Source: Bacillus thuringiensis
Lineage (GTDB): Bacteria; Bacillota; Bacilli; Bacillales; Bacillaceae_G
Length of the DNA stretch: 64,000 bases
Assembly: GCF_001182785.1 (NCBI RefSeq)
Contig: NZ_CP012099.1
Span: 4,586,501-4,650,500 of the forward strand
Reading direction: 5' to 3'
Below, piece by piece: positions 19,163-27,045 of this stretch. Within the stretch, counting starts at the first letter, position 1; each line of letters opens with the position of its first letter. The position numbers and the translations under genes are program-made. The notes beneath the pieces were generated by a model, which saw nothing but the letters and a program-made list of their open reading frames with translations, had not been told where the DNA came from and did not search any database.

Positions 19163-19309
19163 TAAAGTGAAACTTTAATCCGTGGGGGCACCCCTACGGA
19201 TTATTAGTTGAACCAATCGGGCATTTACGGGCAGTTAATCTTCCTCTTAACCTCTTTACTACAGCTGACTCTTGAAGTGGGAGTCTTACTGTCCGTTAAT
19301 GCGGGATAA
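19163..19309 (+). repeat. bcr1-like interspersed repeat, copy 1
   Basis: About 147 bp sharing long identical blocks with 24960-25113: the start (AAAGTGAAACTTTAATC), the centre (TTAGTTGAACCAATCGGGC and TTTACGGGCAGT) and the end (GGGAGTCTTACT, CCGTTAATGCGGG). It folds into a 5' hairpin AATCCGTGGGG/CCCCTACGGATT and an outer ACGGGCAGT/ACTGTCCGT pairing. Size, sequence style and host fit the bcr1 repeat of the B. cereus group, a putative nonautonomous mobile element; the name is from memory. Confidence 0.65.
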
Positions 19310-19420
19310 GATGTTATATTTCCAATCTAACAACTATAATACAGAAGAATCATTAACAGCTCACAGCTAAAGTGTAACATACAACAAACATGTTACTTTA
19401 TGCAATTTTGCATTTTAAAA

Positions 19421-19636
19421 TTATAACGTTGATTGAATAACTTGATCATACACATCATTATCCCTTACATCCGCCGTACTAATCCCGCTAAACGTTTGTA
19501 CTTTCATTCCTGTATTTGATGATCCCGATCCATTGTAAGCTTTCGTCTTTTCAATCGGCTGTACGTTATATTTATCACCTACATTAATTGTTCCATTACA
19601 GTTTTCAATAATAACACCTTCCACAACTGCCGGCAT
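19421..19636 (-). CDS. Spore germination protein, GerPA/GerPF family
   Basis: A 71-residue protein of the GerP coat-protein type (MPAVVEG start, INVGDKYNVQP, KAYNGSGSSNTG). GerP proteins lie in the spore coat and help germinants cross it. The N-terminus of family members begins MPA, so I use the internal ATG at 19636 preceded by GGGTGAC rather than the ATG at 19654. It stands alone here, not in a gerPABCDEF operon, so it is more like the orphan YpzD of B. subtilis. A weak TAAAGTGTAACAT/ATGTTACTTTA stem lies just after it. Confidence 0.8.
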   Translation of the reverse strand: MPAVVEGVIIENCNGTINVGDKYNVQPIEKTKAYNGSGSSNTGMKVQTFSGISTADVRDNDVYDQVIQSTL

Positions 19637-19708
19637 TTTGTCACCCACTTTCATTTCTTTACTTTTATTTTATGAAAATCGCCTAGAAAAATAGCATGTT
19701 TCAATAAG

Positions 19709-19735
19709 AAAAAGCACTCAAATTGAGTGCTTTTT
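19709..19735. terminator. Hairpin terminator, GCACTC type
   Basis: A 12-bp stem (19709-19720 with 19724-19735) with A/T flanks on both sides. No gene directly precedes it on either strand. Confidence 0.65.
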
Positions 19736-19885
19736 CCTTAAGCATAAAGACAAGTTTGGAGACAGTTGACTTCTTCAAAATTTTATTAGGGGTAATATTT
19801 TGAAAAAGAAAGCCTTTCATATGTAGGTTAACACCACTGGAATATATAGTAAATTGATAATATTTATACGGAAGATTGCTAATGT

Positions 19886-19935
19886 TTAGTATAGATAGTT
19901 TCCACTATACCAACAGTGAAAACTATCTATACTAA
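19886..19935. repeat. Long inverted repeat with 21-bp arms
   Basis: Arms 19886-19906 and 19915-19935 match at 20 of 21 positions; the one difference is a G-U pair on the minus strand. The 8-nt loop makes a very stable cruciform or RNA hairpin. Confidence 0.8.
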
Positions 19936-19941
19936 TAACAA

Positions 19942-19967
19942 AAAGGCGCCTTCAAAAAGACACCTTT
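19942..19967 (-). terminator. Minus-strand hairpin terminator
   Basis: Stem AAAGGTGTCTT with AAGGCGCCTTT on the minus strand (two G-U pairs), followed by TTGTTATTAG. It is mismatched on the plus strand, so it probably acts on a leftward transcript. Confidence 0.5.
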
Positions 19968-19971
19968 CAAA

Positions 19972-20069
19972 ACAGACACTATAAAACAGAATTCTTTATT
20001 GTTATACGATTGTTAGATACAAAAAGTCGAGGGAAATGTTTGTATTAAATTCTGCTTTATAAAGTCTGT
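19972..20069. repeat. MITE-like unit with 22-bp terminal inverted repeats
   Basis: Left arm 19972-19993 and right arm 20048-20069 match at 19 of 22 positions and enclose about 54 nt, which contain an inner TACAAA/TTTGTA pair. No target duplication is obvious. It could be a small nonautonomous element or a structured RNA. Confidence 0.5.
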
Positions 20070-20135
20070 CTACAACTTATATTGTAATCCTCTTCATTTG
20101 AAAAAAAATATAATATGCACAATTGCATACAAAAA

Positions 20136-20163
20136 GAAAAAGCACTCTACTGAGTGCCTTTTC
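20136..20163. terminator. Second GCACTC-type hairpin terminator
   Basis: Almost the same hairpin as at 19709-19735, with one wobble on the minus strand. It bounds the palindrome-rich region on the right. Confidence 0.6.
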
Positions 20164-20326
20164 AACCATTTTACTTTTAATATATCGCTTTGAATATATT
20201 GTAACATACGTATCTATATATTTTATTAAGAAAATTCAAAATCCTTTTTCTTTCATTTTCACTTATAAAATCATGTAATATAAAAGGTATGTCAAATTCT
20301 TATACAAATTGAGGTGTACTATATTT

Positions 20327-21364
20327 ATGATGTATTTCGGAATTATTCCCCTTATATTATTTATTATTTTTCTTATCTCCTATTTAAAAGATCCGCGAAA
20401 AATAATAAACGGCTTTTTATTTAATGCCTTTATCTGTTCATTTCTATTATTTTGCGCTATAGCCTCATTTGAGTCTGGTAATAACGATTTACATTTCATC
20501 GTTATCATCCCCATGTTAGCACTACTTGTAATGATTCCTTTTGCTATAGTCGCTTTAATGTTTGGACTCTTTCTTAATGCAAAAATTTTAATGCAACGTG
20601 AAGGAAGACGCTTCACAAACTCTTTAACTTTAATTGCTGCTTTAGGGATTTTATTCTTTATAATGCTCCCTATCATAAATCCAGCAAATTTATTCTCAGA
20701 GCATTTTCAATTTATCTTTGCTGCTATCTCTCTTATAACTATGTATTTCTTTGTGCATTTATCTAACTTCTTAAGCGCATATTTTTTATACCAATTCAAC
20801 AGACCAAGACGTAATCAAGATTTCATTATCGTTCTCGGTAGCGGCTTAATTAATGATAAAGTACCACCTTTACTTGCAAGCCGAATTAATAAAGCTATCG
20901 ACTTTTATTGGAAACAAGCTGCTGTGAATACACCACCAACAATTATTTTCTCTGGCGGTCAAGGTCCAGATGAAGGACTTCCTGAAGCAGAAGCAATGCA
21001 AAATTACGCTGTTGAAAAAGGCATTCCGATTGAACATACAGTGCAAGAAAATCGCTCTGTAAACACATATCAAAATATGTTGTTCTCTAAAGAAATTATG
21101 GATTCTTTAAAGCCTGAAGGTAAATATAAAAGTATTTTTACCACAAATAATTTTCACCTTTTCCGCGCTGGTATATATGCAAGACAAGCTGGTCTTAACA
21201 GCCAAGGGATCGGATCAAAAACAGCCTTTTATTACTGGCCTAACGCAATGATCCGTGAATATGTTGCGATTGTCGTAATGGGACGGAAGCGCCATATGAA
21301 AATATGTGGAACTATTTTAGGTTTCGCTTTATTCCTAACAGCCCTTAGTTTTATTGTTTCTTAA
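20327..21364 (+). CDS. YdcF/ElyC-family membrane protein (DUF218)
   Basis: 345 residues. The first 155 or so form several hydrophobic helices. A DUF218 (YdcF/SanA/ElyC) domain follows, with FIIVLGSGL, the nucleotide-binding-like IIFSGGQGPDEG, then SVNTYQNMLFS and a C-terminal helix. Proteins of this family are linked to cell envelope integrity, but the reaction is unknown. The start is the ATG at 20327 behind GAGGTG (10 nt). It is a single gene ended by a terminator. Confidence 0.82.
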   Translation: MMYFGIIPLILFIIFLISYLKDPRKIINGFLFNAFICSFLLFCAIASFESGNNDLHFIVIIPMLALLVMIPFAIVALMFGLFLNAKILMQREGRRFTNSLTLIAALGILFFIMLPIINPANLFSEHFQFIFAAISLITMYFFVHLSNFLSAYFLYQFNRPRRNQDFIIVLGSGLINDKVPPLLASRINKAIDFYWKQAAVNTPPTIIFSGGQGPDEGLPEAEAMQNYAVEKGIPIEHTVQENRSVNTYQNMLFSKEIMDSLKPEGKYKSIFTTNNFHLFRAGIYARQAGLNSQGIGSKTAFYYWPNAMIREYVAIVVMGRKRHMKICGTILGFALFLTALSFIVS

Positions 21365-21380
21365 TAGCTATTAAATAAAA

Positions 21381-21416
21381 GGTCCCCTGAATGCTTTATA
21401 CATAGGGGATTTTTTA
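21381..21416 (+). terminator. Terminator after the YdcF-like gene
   Basis: TCCCCT/AGGGGA stem with a 15-nt loop and a six-T run. Confidence 0.75.
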
Positions 21417-21436
21417 TATCTTTCAGTTCATCAGAT

Positions 21437-21766
21437 TTAAATAAGTAACATAACAGCATATAACACATTAATTATTCCTGAAACTAATCCAATAATAGCA
21501 AATGTTTTACTCGTACCTGTCACTTTTTTGTTTAAACCCAATATAGAAAATACGATAGCTACACTACCAATAAGCCCCCATAAGTTTATAAACCAAGATA
21601 TTAATCCAGTGATGAAACCAACTAAAGAAAAAACTTCTATACTACTATTAGAACTGCTATTTGGAAAACTTCCCTCTACCGTTTTATAGCTAAGACTCTC
21701 CCCGCACTGTCCGCAAAATTTATTGCCCTCGTTCGTTTCATTTCCACATTTCGTACAGTATCCCAC
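21437..21766 (-). CDS. Zinc-ribbon membrane protein
   Basis: 109 residues beginning with a zinc ribbon (CTKCGNET, then FCGQCGESL) followed by a Ser/Asn-rich linker and two hydrophobic segments of the DUF4190 type. The start is a GTG at 21766 behind AGGGAGGGG. The role is unknown; such proteins are common in Bacillus. Confidence 0.75.
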   Translation of the reverse strand: MGYCTKCGNETNEGNKFCGQCGESLSYKTVEGSFPNSSSNSSIEVFSLVGFITGLISWFINLWGLIGSVAIVFSILGLNKKVTGTSKTFAIIGLVSGIINVLYAVMLLI

Positions 21767-22007
21767 AGAATCCCCTCCCTAAGGTTAGTGCCCCAAATGT
21801 ATATATCCATACTATTCATTCTACTTTTTCATATTAAAATTATGACCACTCTCTACTCTTCTACAGTTGTATTTAAAATAATAATATGGTCATAATATTC
21901 CCTGCATACATCCATTAAAGGAGAAATTTTTCAAATTAAATGTTAAAATAAAATTTAGGTGTGAATTATGTAACAAACAAGAAACTAGTTTGAAACGAGG
22001 AAATTAT

Positions 22008-22880
22008 ATGGAGAAAATTATCAAAAACAAGCCCAATAAGCTAAAAATTGCTTCGAAAGCTTTGATGATTATTATTGGGGCATTTATCACAGCGTACGGA
22101 TTAGAAGCAGTATTAATTCCAAATAACGTATCAGACGGTGGTGTGACTGGTTTAAGTATCGTTAGTTCAAGATTATTTGGATTGCCATTAGGAGCTCTAA
22201 TCGCAGTTATTAACATTCCTTTCGTTTGGTTAGGATATAAGCAAATTGGTAAAAGCTTCGCGATTTATTCTATTATCGGAATTGCTTCATTAGCAATAGG
22301 TACCGTTGTCATGCACGGAATACCAGCTATTATTGAAGGCGATACATTATTAGTTACAGTTGTTGGTGGTATTATCATCGGTTTTGGTATGGGACTAGCA
22401 TTACGTAACGGTGGCGCATTAGATGGAATCGATATGCTAGCTGTATTGCTCTCTCGTAAGTTACCATTTGGAACGAGTGACCTTATTTTATTCTTAAACA
22501 TGTTCGTATTTATTTTCGTATCAACAGTATTCGGTCTTCAAGGAGCTATCCTCTCGGCAATTGCTTACTTTATCGCTTCGAAAGTGATTCATATTGTTGA
22601 AGTTGGTTTAAGTGGTTCGAAAGCATTTAAAATTATTACAAAAGAGCCTGAATTAATGGTAGAAACAATTCGCGATCGTTTAGGCAGAAGTGCAACATAT
22701 AACGAAGTATACGGTGGTTATTCAAGAGAGAAATTCAAAGAAATTTCTTGCGTAATTAACCGTTTAGAAGAAAGTAAAATGAAAGAACTTATTAATGAAA
22801 TCGATCCACACGCCTTTATTACAGTTTATGACGTAGCAGAAGTAAAAGGCGGTAATTTCAAGAAACGTGATATTCATTAA
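22008..22880 (+). CDS. YitT-family membrane protein (DUF161/DUF2179)
   Basis: 290 residues: five or so transmembrane helices (the motif NNVSDGGVTGLSIV is typical) and a soluble C-terminal DUF2179 domain (about residues 215-285). The YitT family has no established substrate. The start chosen is the ATG at 22008 behind GAGGAAA; an in-frame ATG at 21990 lacks a ribosome site. It is monocistronic, with a strong terminator. Confidence 0.85.
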   Translation: MEKIIKNKPNKLKIASKALMIIIGAFITAYGLEAVLIPNNVSDGGVTGLSIVSSRLFGLPLGALIAVINIPFVWLGYKQIGKSFAIYSIIGIASLAIGTVVMHGIPAIIEGDTLLVTVVGGIIIGFGMGLALRNGGALDGIDMLAVLLSRKLPFGTSDLILFLNMFVFIFVSTVFGLQGAILSAIAYFIASKVIHIVEVGLSGSKAFKIITKEPELMVETIRDRLGRSATYNEVYGGYSREKFKEISCVINRLEESKMKELINEIDPHAFITVYDVAEVKGGNFKKRDIH

Positions 22881-22890
22881 TCGTTATGTA

Positions 22891-22926
22891 AAAGAGGGTA
22901 TGCCAAATTTTGGCACACCCTCTTTT
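22891..22926 (+). terminator. Terminator of the YitT-family gene
   Basis: Long near-perfect stem AGAGGGT(A)TGCCAAA with its complement, followed by TTTTTATT. Confidence 0.88.
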
Positions 22927-22965
22927 TATTATTAAGTTGCTATAGTTGTCAGTTTTTGTCGGTAA

Positions 22966-23080
22966 GTCGATATATTTCAATAATCGCTGATATATTTTGA
23001 GTTGTGGTCGATATATTCTAATACTCGCTGATATATTTTGAATTACGGTCGATATATTCTAATACTCGCTGATATATTTT
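22966..23080. repeat. 41-bp tandem repeat, about 2.8 copies
   Basis: Units begin GTCGATATATT at 22966, 23007 and 23048. Each unit is made of two similar halves, one with TCGATATATT and one with GCTGATATATT, so a GATATATT box recurs every 20 or 21 bp, six times. Units 2 and 3 are almost identical, unit 1 is diverged. Noncoding. Confidence 0.85.
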
Positions 23081-23131
23081 TACTTTCCCCCCTTATGCCT
23101 AGATCGCACCATCTAAAAGGAATTAATCCCC

Positions 23132-23171
23132 AGAAAAAAAAGACCAAAAAGCAACTCACACTTTTCGGTCT
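23132..23171 (-). terminator. Terminator of the DUF350-DUF4178-DUF4247 operon
   Basis: Minus-strand stem AGACCGAAAAG with CTTTTTGGTCT (one mismatch), followed by an eight-T run. Confidence 0.75.
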
Positions 23172-23176
23172 CTCTA

Positions 23177-23995
23177 CTATCTTCTCTTCGTAATTTTCCC
23201 TGAACCACCAACCCTTGTTTTCGGGGGTGATGTATTTCTTGGCGGAGTTTTAATAGATGATTTCGGCTTCACATCTGATCCGCTTGAACCGCCTGGTGTT
23301 TTTGTAATTTTACCTTTGCTTCCAGTAGAAGGTGGAGGCGTCGTATTATTTCCTTTTTCAGTAATACTTCCCTTATCACCTACTGATGGTTTCGAATCTA
23401 CATTATCGCCTCGCTTAATGATAGACCCTTTCCCTTCCTTCGTAATTGGAGGTGGGGTTTTCTTTTCTTCTTTCGTAGGTGGTCTCTCTGGAATAACTGG
23501 TTTATGATTTTGTCTGTCATTATATCCTCGATAATCACCGGGCGATGATTTTCTTGAACCGAATATATCGTTTAATATGCTACCCATAATATATCCTTGC
23601 AAGAAGGACGGTTGGTAATTTTGACGGACAAATTCTTCATTACTCACTTCAATTAACGTATCAGATGGTTTCTCTTTATCCTTTTGAAGGTTATACATTT
23701 TATCCGAATAAACGAGAAACATTTGATTTTCGTCTTCTTTAGATGCTTGTTTCGGTTTCCTTTCGGCTATAAGTTCCTTCGCGACTTCAGGAACTGACCG
23801 ATTGGCGGCCCTATACACGTAAGATTCTTGTTTACCTTCCTTAGCAACAGATTCAAGTGGATAACGGTCTTGAATCGACTTTGTCTGCCCGCCTTGACAA
23901 CCTGATAAGGCATAACCAGCAACAACAAGTAATGTAACGATAGCAAGTATAGGGATCACAAACGATTTAATCATGGTAAACAATCGGTTTGACAT
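23177..23995 (-). CDS. DUF4247 lipoprotein-like protein
   Basis: 272 residues with an N-terminal membrane helix and lipobox-like LSGC near residue 33, then a DUF4247-type domain (to about 165). A long low-complexity tail follows, rich in Pro, Lys, Gly, Ser and Thr with repeated KGSI/KGKITK motifs. It is likely exported and attached to the membrane. It is the last gene of a leftward operon with DUF4178 and DUF350 genes downstream of pspA, a neighbourhood I know from other bacilli and associate with envelope stress. Confidence 0.75.
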   Translation of the reverse strand: MSNRLFTMIKSFVIPILAIVTLLVVAGYALSGCQGGQTKSIQDRYPLESVAKEGKQESYVYRAANRSVPEVAKELIAERKPKQASKEDENQMFLVYSDKMYNLQKDKEKPSDTLIEVSNEEFVRQNYQPSFLQGYIMGSILNDIFGSRKSSPGDYRGYNDRQNHKPVIPERPPTKEEKKTPPPITKEGKGSIIKRGDNVDSKPSVGDKGSITEKGNNTTPPPSTGSKGKITKTPGGSSGSDVKPKSSIKTPPRNTSPPKTRVGGSGKITKRR

Positions 23996-24007
23996 GATTA
24001 CGCCCCC

Positions 24008-24514
24008 TTACGTTGCTCTTATAATTTGTACATCAGCAGGAATGATTGCTTCTCCCTCATACATCATTGTACGACCATTTTGCCATTCAATACGCAATAA
24101 TTTTCGATTATCTGATTGGAATTCCCAGACGTACTGTTCCTCTGAAGCTGAGAATGGTGTTTTCCCCATCACAACAACACGTCCGGTATATTGTTCTTCC
24201 ATATGGTACTCTGTATCATCCATTTCAATTGTCGTCGGAATTTCCTCAATTGAATCTAAGCGACCATCAATTGGTGTATATAATTTGTAATACGTATTTT
24301 CACGATCTTCAATTTTTAAATAACGAATGTCTTTCCCGTCTTGCAGTGTTAAAACAATTTCCTTGCGAGAATGCATACTCGTTTTCCCAGTTAATTCGTA
24401 CATGACTAATGAAACTTCAATCATATCACCAGGAGCTAACGTTAAAAGACTCTTTTCCGGCTTCGGTGGCTCTGGGCTTTTCATTATATTTTTAATTCGT
24501 TTAAATAAACTCAT
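24008..24514 (-). CDS. DUF4178 protein
   Basis: 168 residues. After a short basic N-terminus (MSLFKRIKNIMK) it carries one beta-rich DUF4178-like domain (LTLAPGDMIEVSLVMYELTG ... YVWEFQSDNRKLLRIEW). It has no signal peptide and is probably at the inner membrane face. It lies between DUF350 and DUF4247 genes, with 12- and 21-nt gaps. The biochemical role is unknown. Confidence 0.75.
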   Translation of the reverse strand: MSLFKRIKNIMKSPEPPKPEKSLLTLAPGDMIEVSLVMYELTGKTSMHSRKEIVLTLQDGKDIRYLKIEDRENTYYKLYTPIDGRLDSIEEIPTTIEMDDTEYHMEEQYTGRVVVMGKTPFSASEEQYVWEFQSDNRKLLRIEWQNGRTMMYEGEAIIPADVQIIRAT

Positions 24515-24535
24515 GATCTACCCCTCCTTTTCTCT

Positions 24536-24940
24536 TTATAAACAAGCACCTAAAATAAGTGCACCAACAATATGTAATGATCCGGCTAACATCGCATGTG
24601 CAACGCTACCTTCTTTCGTACCTTCTTCTAAATCAAGACCAGACATTTTCTTTAATACGAATTCGATAAACATTTCTACCACTAATAAAATAACGAAAGA
24701 AACTGCTGATGCAAGAAGTGCTTGCCATAAATCATTTGCTTTCGTTATCGATTGAGATAAAATGTACCCTTGTGCAAATAATTTCATAATAAAACGAGTT
24801 GTTACAGCTGTATTTCCATTTTTGATTTCTTTTAAATCATTGTATTTTGTAAAAATCGAATCAACCCACATAATTGCAAATAAAAGTACTGCACTCGCTC
24901 CAGTCCATACAAGCATGGCAACTACATTCATCCATGTCAT
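24536..24940 (-). CDS. DUF350 membrane protein
   Basis: 134 residues forming four hydrophobic helices of the DUF350 type (one repeat pair: FIMKLFAQGYILSQSI and HAMLAGSLHIVGALILG). It starts behind AGAGGAGG. It is the first gene of the leftward operon that lies downstream of pspA, and is separated from pspA by a hairpin terminator and a bcr1-like repeat. Confidence 0.78.
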   Translation of the reverse strand: MTWMNVVAMLVWTGASAVLLFAIMWVDSIFTKYNDLKEIKNGNTAVTTRFIMKLFAQGYILSQSITKANDLWQALLASAVSFVILLVVEMFIEFVLKKMSGLDLEEGTKEGSVAHAMLAGSLHIVGALILGACL

Positions 24941-24959
24941 TGCAAAACCTCCTCTAAAT

Positions 24960-25113
24960 ATAAAGTGAAACTTTAATCAGTGGGGAGGTGTTCATTCCCC
25001 GCTGATTATTAGTTGAACCAATCGGGCATTTACGGGCAGTAGATCTCCCCCCACCTCTCTGCTTTCACAAAAAGTAGAGGTGGGAGTCTTACTACCCGTT
25101 AATGCGGGGTAAT
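24960..25113 (+). repeat. bcr1-like interspersed repeat, copy 2
   Basis: About 154 bp homologous to 19163-19309 and in the same orientation. The first hairpin is AATCAGTGGGG/CCCCGCTGATT; at its fifth pair copy 1 has C-G where this copy has A-T, a compensatory change. A second stem is ACCTCT/AGAGGT with flanking C/G-runs. It lies antisense to, and between, pspA and the DUF350 gene. Confidence 0.68.
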
Positions 25114-25117
25114 AGAA

Positions 25118-25149
25118 AACCGACATGAATTTGTTTAGACATGTCGGTT
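25118..25149 (-). terminator. Terminator downstream of pspA
   Basis: Perfect 10-bp stem AACCGACATG with its complement, then TTTTCTATT on the minus strand. It separates pspA from the bcr1-like repeat and the DUF350 operon. Confidence 0.75.
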
Positions 25150-25168
25150 CATTTGTCTCTATTCTATA

Positions 25169-25834
25169 TTATTTCTCATACTGCTTCATAATACGGGCTA
25201 ATTCATCATCAACAGCAGAATTTTTGTTTAAGCTTGCGAATTCATCATCTAATGATTTTTCTTTCTTATAAACTTCACCGCTTGCTTCCGCTTCAGCCTC
25301 TAATTGAAGAGCTTTTTCTTCCATACGGCTTAAACCAGCTTTTGCTGAATTCGAATCAAATCCAGACATCGCCTGATTAATATTCTTCTGTGCTTTCGCT
25401 GCATTTACACGTGCTACAAGTGTTTCACGTTTATTTTTCAGCTCTGTTAATTGCTTGCGCATTTCTTCTAGCTTAAGACGCAGATTATCAGCAGCAGCTT
25501 TATTTTGCTCGTAGCTTGCTTTATACTCATTCATCTTTTGCTCTGCATTTTGTTTTTCTTCTAATGCACGACGCGCAAGATCTAAGTTATTAGCTTGAAC
25601 AGCCATATGAGCTTGCTCTTCACGTTTTTTCACAAGTGCTTCTTGCTCTTCAAATAATATTTTGAATTTCTTCTCAAGCGCGATTTGAGCTGCTACACTT
25701 TTCTCAGCTTCTTGTACATCCGCTTGCATATCGCGTAAATATTGATCCGTCATCTTAACTGGATCTTCCGCTTTTTCAATTAATGAATATACATTCGACA
25801 TTGTTAAATCTCTTAATCGTTTAAATACAGACAT
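25169..25834 (-). CDS. pspA: PspA/IM30 phage shock protein A
   Basis: 221 residues, almost entirely helical coiled coil, with the PspA N-terminal amphipathic region (MSVFKRLRDLTMSNVYSLIEKAEDP) that binds stressed membranes. PspA oligomers (ESCRT-III-like) protect membrane integrity. The ATG follows AGGAGGAA. In B. subtilis pspA is under SigW; I looked for a TGAAAC-N16-CGTA pair upstream and did not find a convincing one. Downstream partners are probably the DUF350, DUF4178 and DUF4247 genes, although a terminator and a repeat lie between. Confidence 0.92.
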   Translation of the reverse strand: MSVFKRLRDLTMSNVYSLIEKAEDPVKMTDQYLRDMQADVQEAEKSVAAQIALEKKFKILFEEQEALVKKREEQAHMAVQANNLDLARRALEEKQNAEQKMNEYKASYEQNKAAADNLRLKLEEMRKQLTELKNKRETLVARVNAAKAQKNINQAMSGFDSNSAKAGLSRMEEKALQLEAEAEASGEVYKKEKSLDDEFASLNKNSAVDDELARIMKQYEK

Positions 25835-26236
25835 CTAAATTCCTCCTATGATATACCTCATATTTCAAATTCACTACTTGGAAAACTGAAAAATCTCCCT
25901 TTACAGTAAAGAATATTCATTTTTACAGCCTATGTGTTTATTATAACAAAACTAATATGTCCTTACATGTTATTTCCAAAATACATCCATTATAATATGA
26001 CATTCTATATACAATATTGTATTTCTAATATATTCTCATTACCCCTCTTTGGAATTAACTTACTTTTGTGCAATTTCACTAAATTACATAAGTGTAATGT
26101 TACTGTAAGCTAACTCGATAGTTGCATTCCGATATTTCTTATACACTAATACCAGAAGCAACAAATAAGTTCTTCACTTGTAAGCAATAATACAAAAATT
26201 GTATTTACTATAAAACATATAAAAGGAGAAATCATC
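25835..26236. other. Divergent promoter region, pspA / lipoprotein
   Basis: 400 nt of AT-rich sequence. The right half holds a BceR-type operator (26084-26127). The left half should contain the pspA promoter; a TATAAT-like element on the minus strand is visible but without a good -35. No open frame. Confidence 0.6.
26084..26127 (+). promoter_or_regulatory. BceR-type operator and promoter block (lipoprotein)
   Basis: TTACA-N4-TGTAA (26084-26097), then N6 and a further TGTAA half-site (26104-26108). After 5 nt comes TCGATAGTTGCAT (26115-26127). The core equals the published BceR site TNACA-N4-TGTAA. The same layout occurs before the 110-aa gene (34912-34955) and bceAB (50767-50811), each time in the same orientation relative to the downstream gene. 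Confidence 0.75.
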
Positions 26237-26815
26237 ATGAAAAAATTAGTAGGAATCGGATTAGCAGCAGCAATTTCATTCGGAGCATTATCAGGTTGTT
26301 CTTTATTAGGAGAGAAAGCGAACGGTTTTGTACTGTACGGCTCAGAAGAACAAGTTCAACAAATTACAGATAAAAACAAAAAAGAAGTGAAAGAAAAAGA
26401 CTTCTATAAAATGAAAATGACAACATTAGATGGTAAAAAAGTTCTTGTAATGGATAAGAAAACTGGTGAAGAACTAATGAAAAAAGAGTTACTTAGCAAA
26501 GTTGATGAAAAAGACAACACGAAGCCACTTGATAAATTACCAGCTGTAACAACAGAACAAGGTGTATTATTTGCAAAAGAGAAAGTAGAAAATGCTACAC
26601 TTGATGGAGCGAAATTAAAATATGAAGGCAACACAATTATCGGAAGTGGACGTGCATATACAGATATGTATGCGATTGTCGATGACGCAACTTACAGCAA
26701 TGTAAAAGGTGATGAAAAATCTGTAGGTGTATTAAAATTTGATAAAGACCCGAGTAAAGAATTCCCTGGTTACAAAGGCGTAGAAGCTTCTCAACTTGTA
26801 AAAATTAAAAAGTAA
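26237..26815 (+). CDS. Lipoprotein, unknown, probable BceR-like regulon member
   Basis: 192 residues with a lipoprotein signal (lipobox LSGC, Cys20) and a Lys-rich mature part predicted to be mostly beta with short helices. There is no known domain. The ATG follows AAAAGGAG. It is monocistronic, with a strong terminator. A BceR-type operator with the extra half-site lies about 130 nt upstream, so it may be induced by cell-wall-active peptides, with the protein acting at the outer face of the membrane. Confidence 0.82.
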   Translation: MKKLVGIGLAAAISFGALSGCSLLGEKANGFVLYGSEEQVQQITDKNKKEVKEKDFYKMKMTTLDGKKVLVMDKKTGEELMKKELLSKVDEKDNTKPLDKLPAVTTEQGVLFAKEKVENATLDGAKLKYEGNTIIGSGRAYTDMYAIVDDATYSNVKGDEKSVGVLKFDKDPSKEFPGYKGVEASQLVKIKK

Positions 26816-26824
26816 AAAGTAAAA

Positions 26825-26858
26825 CAAAAAAGCTTTGCGAAATTCGCAAAGCTTTTTT
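26825..26858. terminator. Bidirectional terminator
   Basis: Near-uninterrupted palindrome AAAAAGCTTTGCGAA with its complement; T-run on both strands. Shared by the lipoprotein gene and the feo operon. Confidence 0.92.
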
Positions 26859-27032
26859 CTATTTATTATGAGCAATTTGCTCCATATCCGGGCTACAAGT
26901 TTGCGACTGACATGACTTATTTAAAGAACATGCCGCGCATTTTCCTTTTTTACTTCTCTTTACAAAATTAACTAACGTATATGCTGCATAACCAAAAATG
27001 ATAGCTCCAATTATAATATTGACCATCATCAC
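26859..27032 (-). CDS. FeoB-associated Cys-rich membrane protein
   Basis: 57 residues: one N-terminal transmembrane helix, then a basic stretch and a Cys cluster (CAACSLNKSC, then C...C) typical of the small proteins found downstream of feoB in Firmicutes. It may bind iron or a redox cofactor for ferrous iron transport. The GTG at 27032 is 7 nt after AAGGAG; ATG codons at 27029 and 27026 are alternatives. It begins 13 nt after feoB in the same operon. Confidence 0.82.
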   Translation of the reverse strand: MMMVNIIIGAIIFGYAAYTLVNFVKRSKKGKCAACSLNKSCQSQTCSPDMEQIAHNK

Positions 27033-27045
27033 AATACATCTCCTT

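Larger units (their letters stand above)
19637..20326. other. Long noncoding region rich in palindromes
   Basis: Nearly 700 nt without a supportable gene. It contains two near-identical GCACTC/GAGTGC terminator hairpins (19709-19735 and 20136-20163), a 21-bp-arm inverted repeat (19886-19935), a further minus-strand hairpin (19942-19967) and a 22-bp-arm inverted repeat flanking about 54 nt (19972-20069). A ribosome-site-like AGGGGT is followed at once by a TTG micro-frame that stops after 8 codons. It could be a cluster of small RNAs, a MITE-like insertion, or the decayed remains of a gene. Confidence 0.6.

Noticed and set aside
19785..19820. Micro-frame after AGGGGT (TTG, eight codons)
   Set aside because: Too short to support; may be a relic but nothing can be aligned.
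22966..23080. CRISPR array
   Set aside because: The unit is contiguous, without unique spacers, and no cas genes are nearby.
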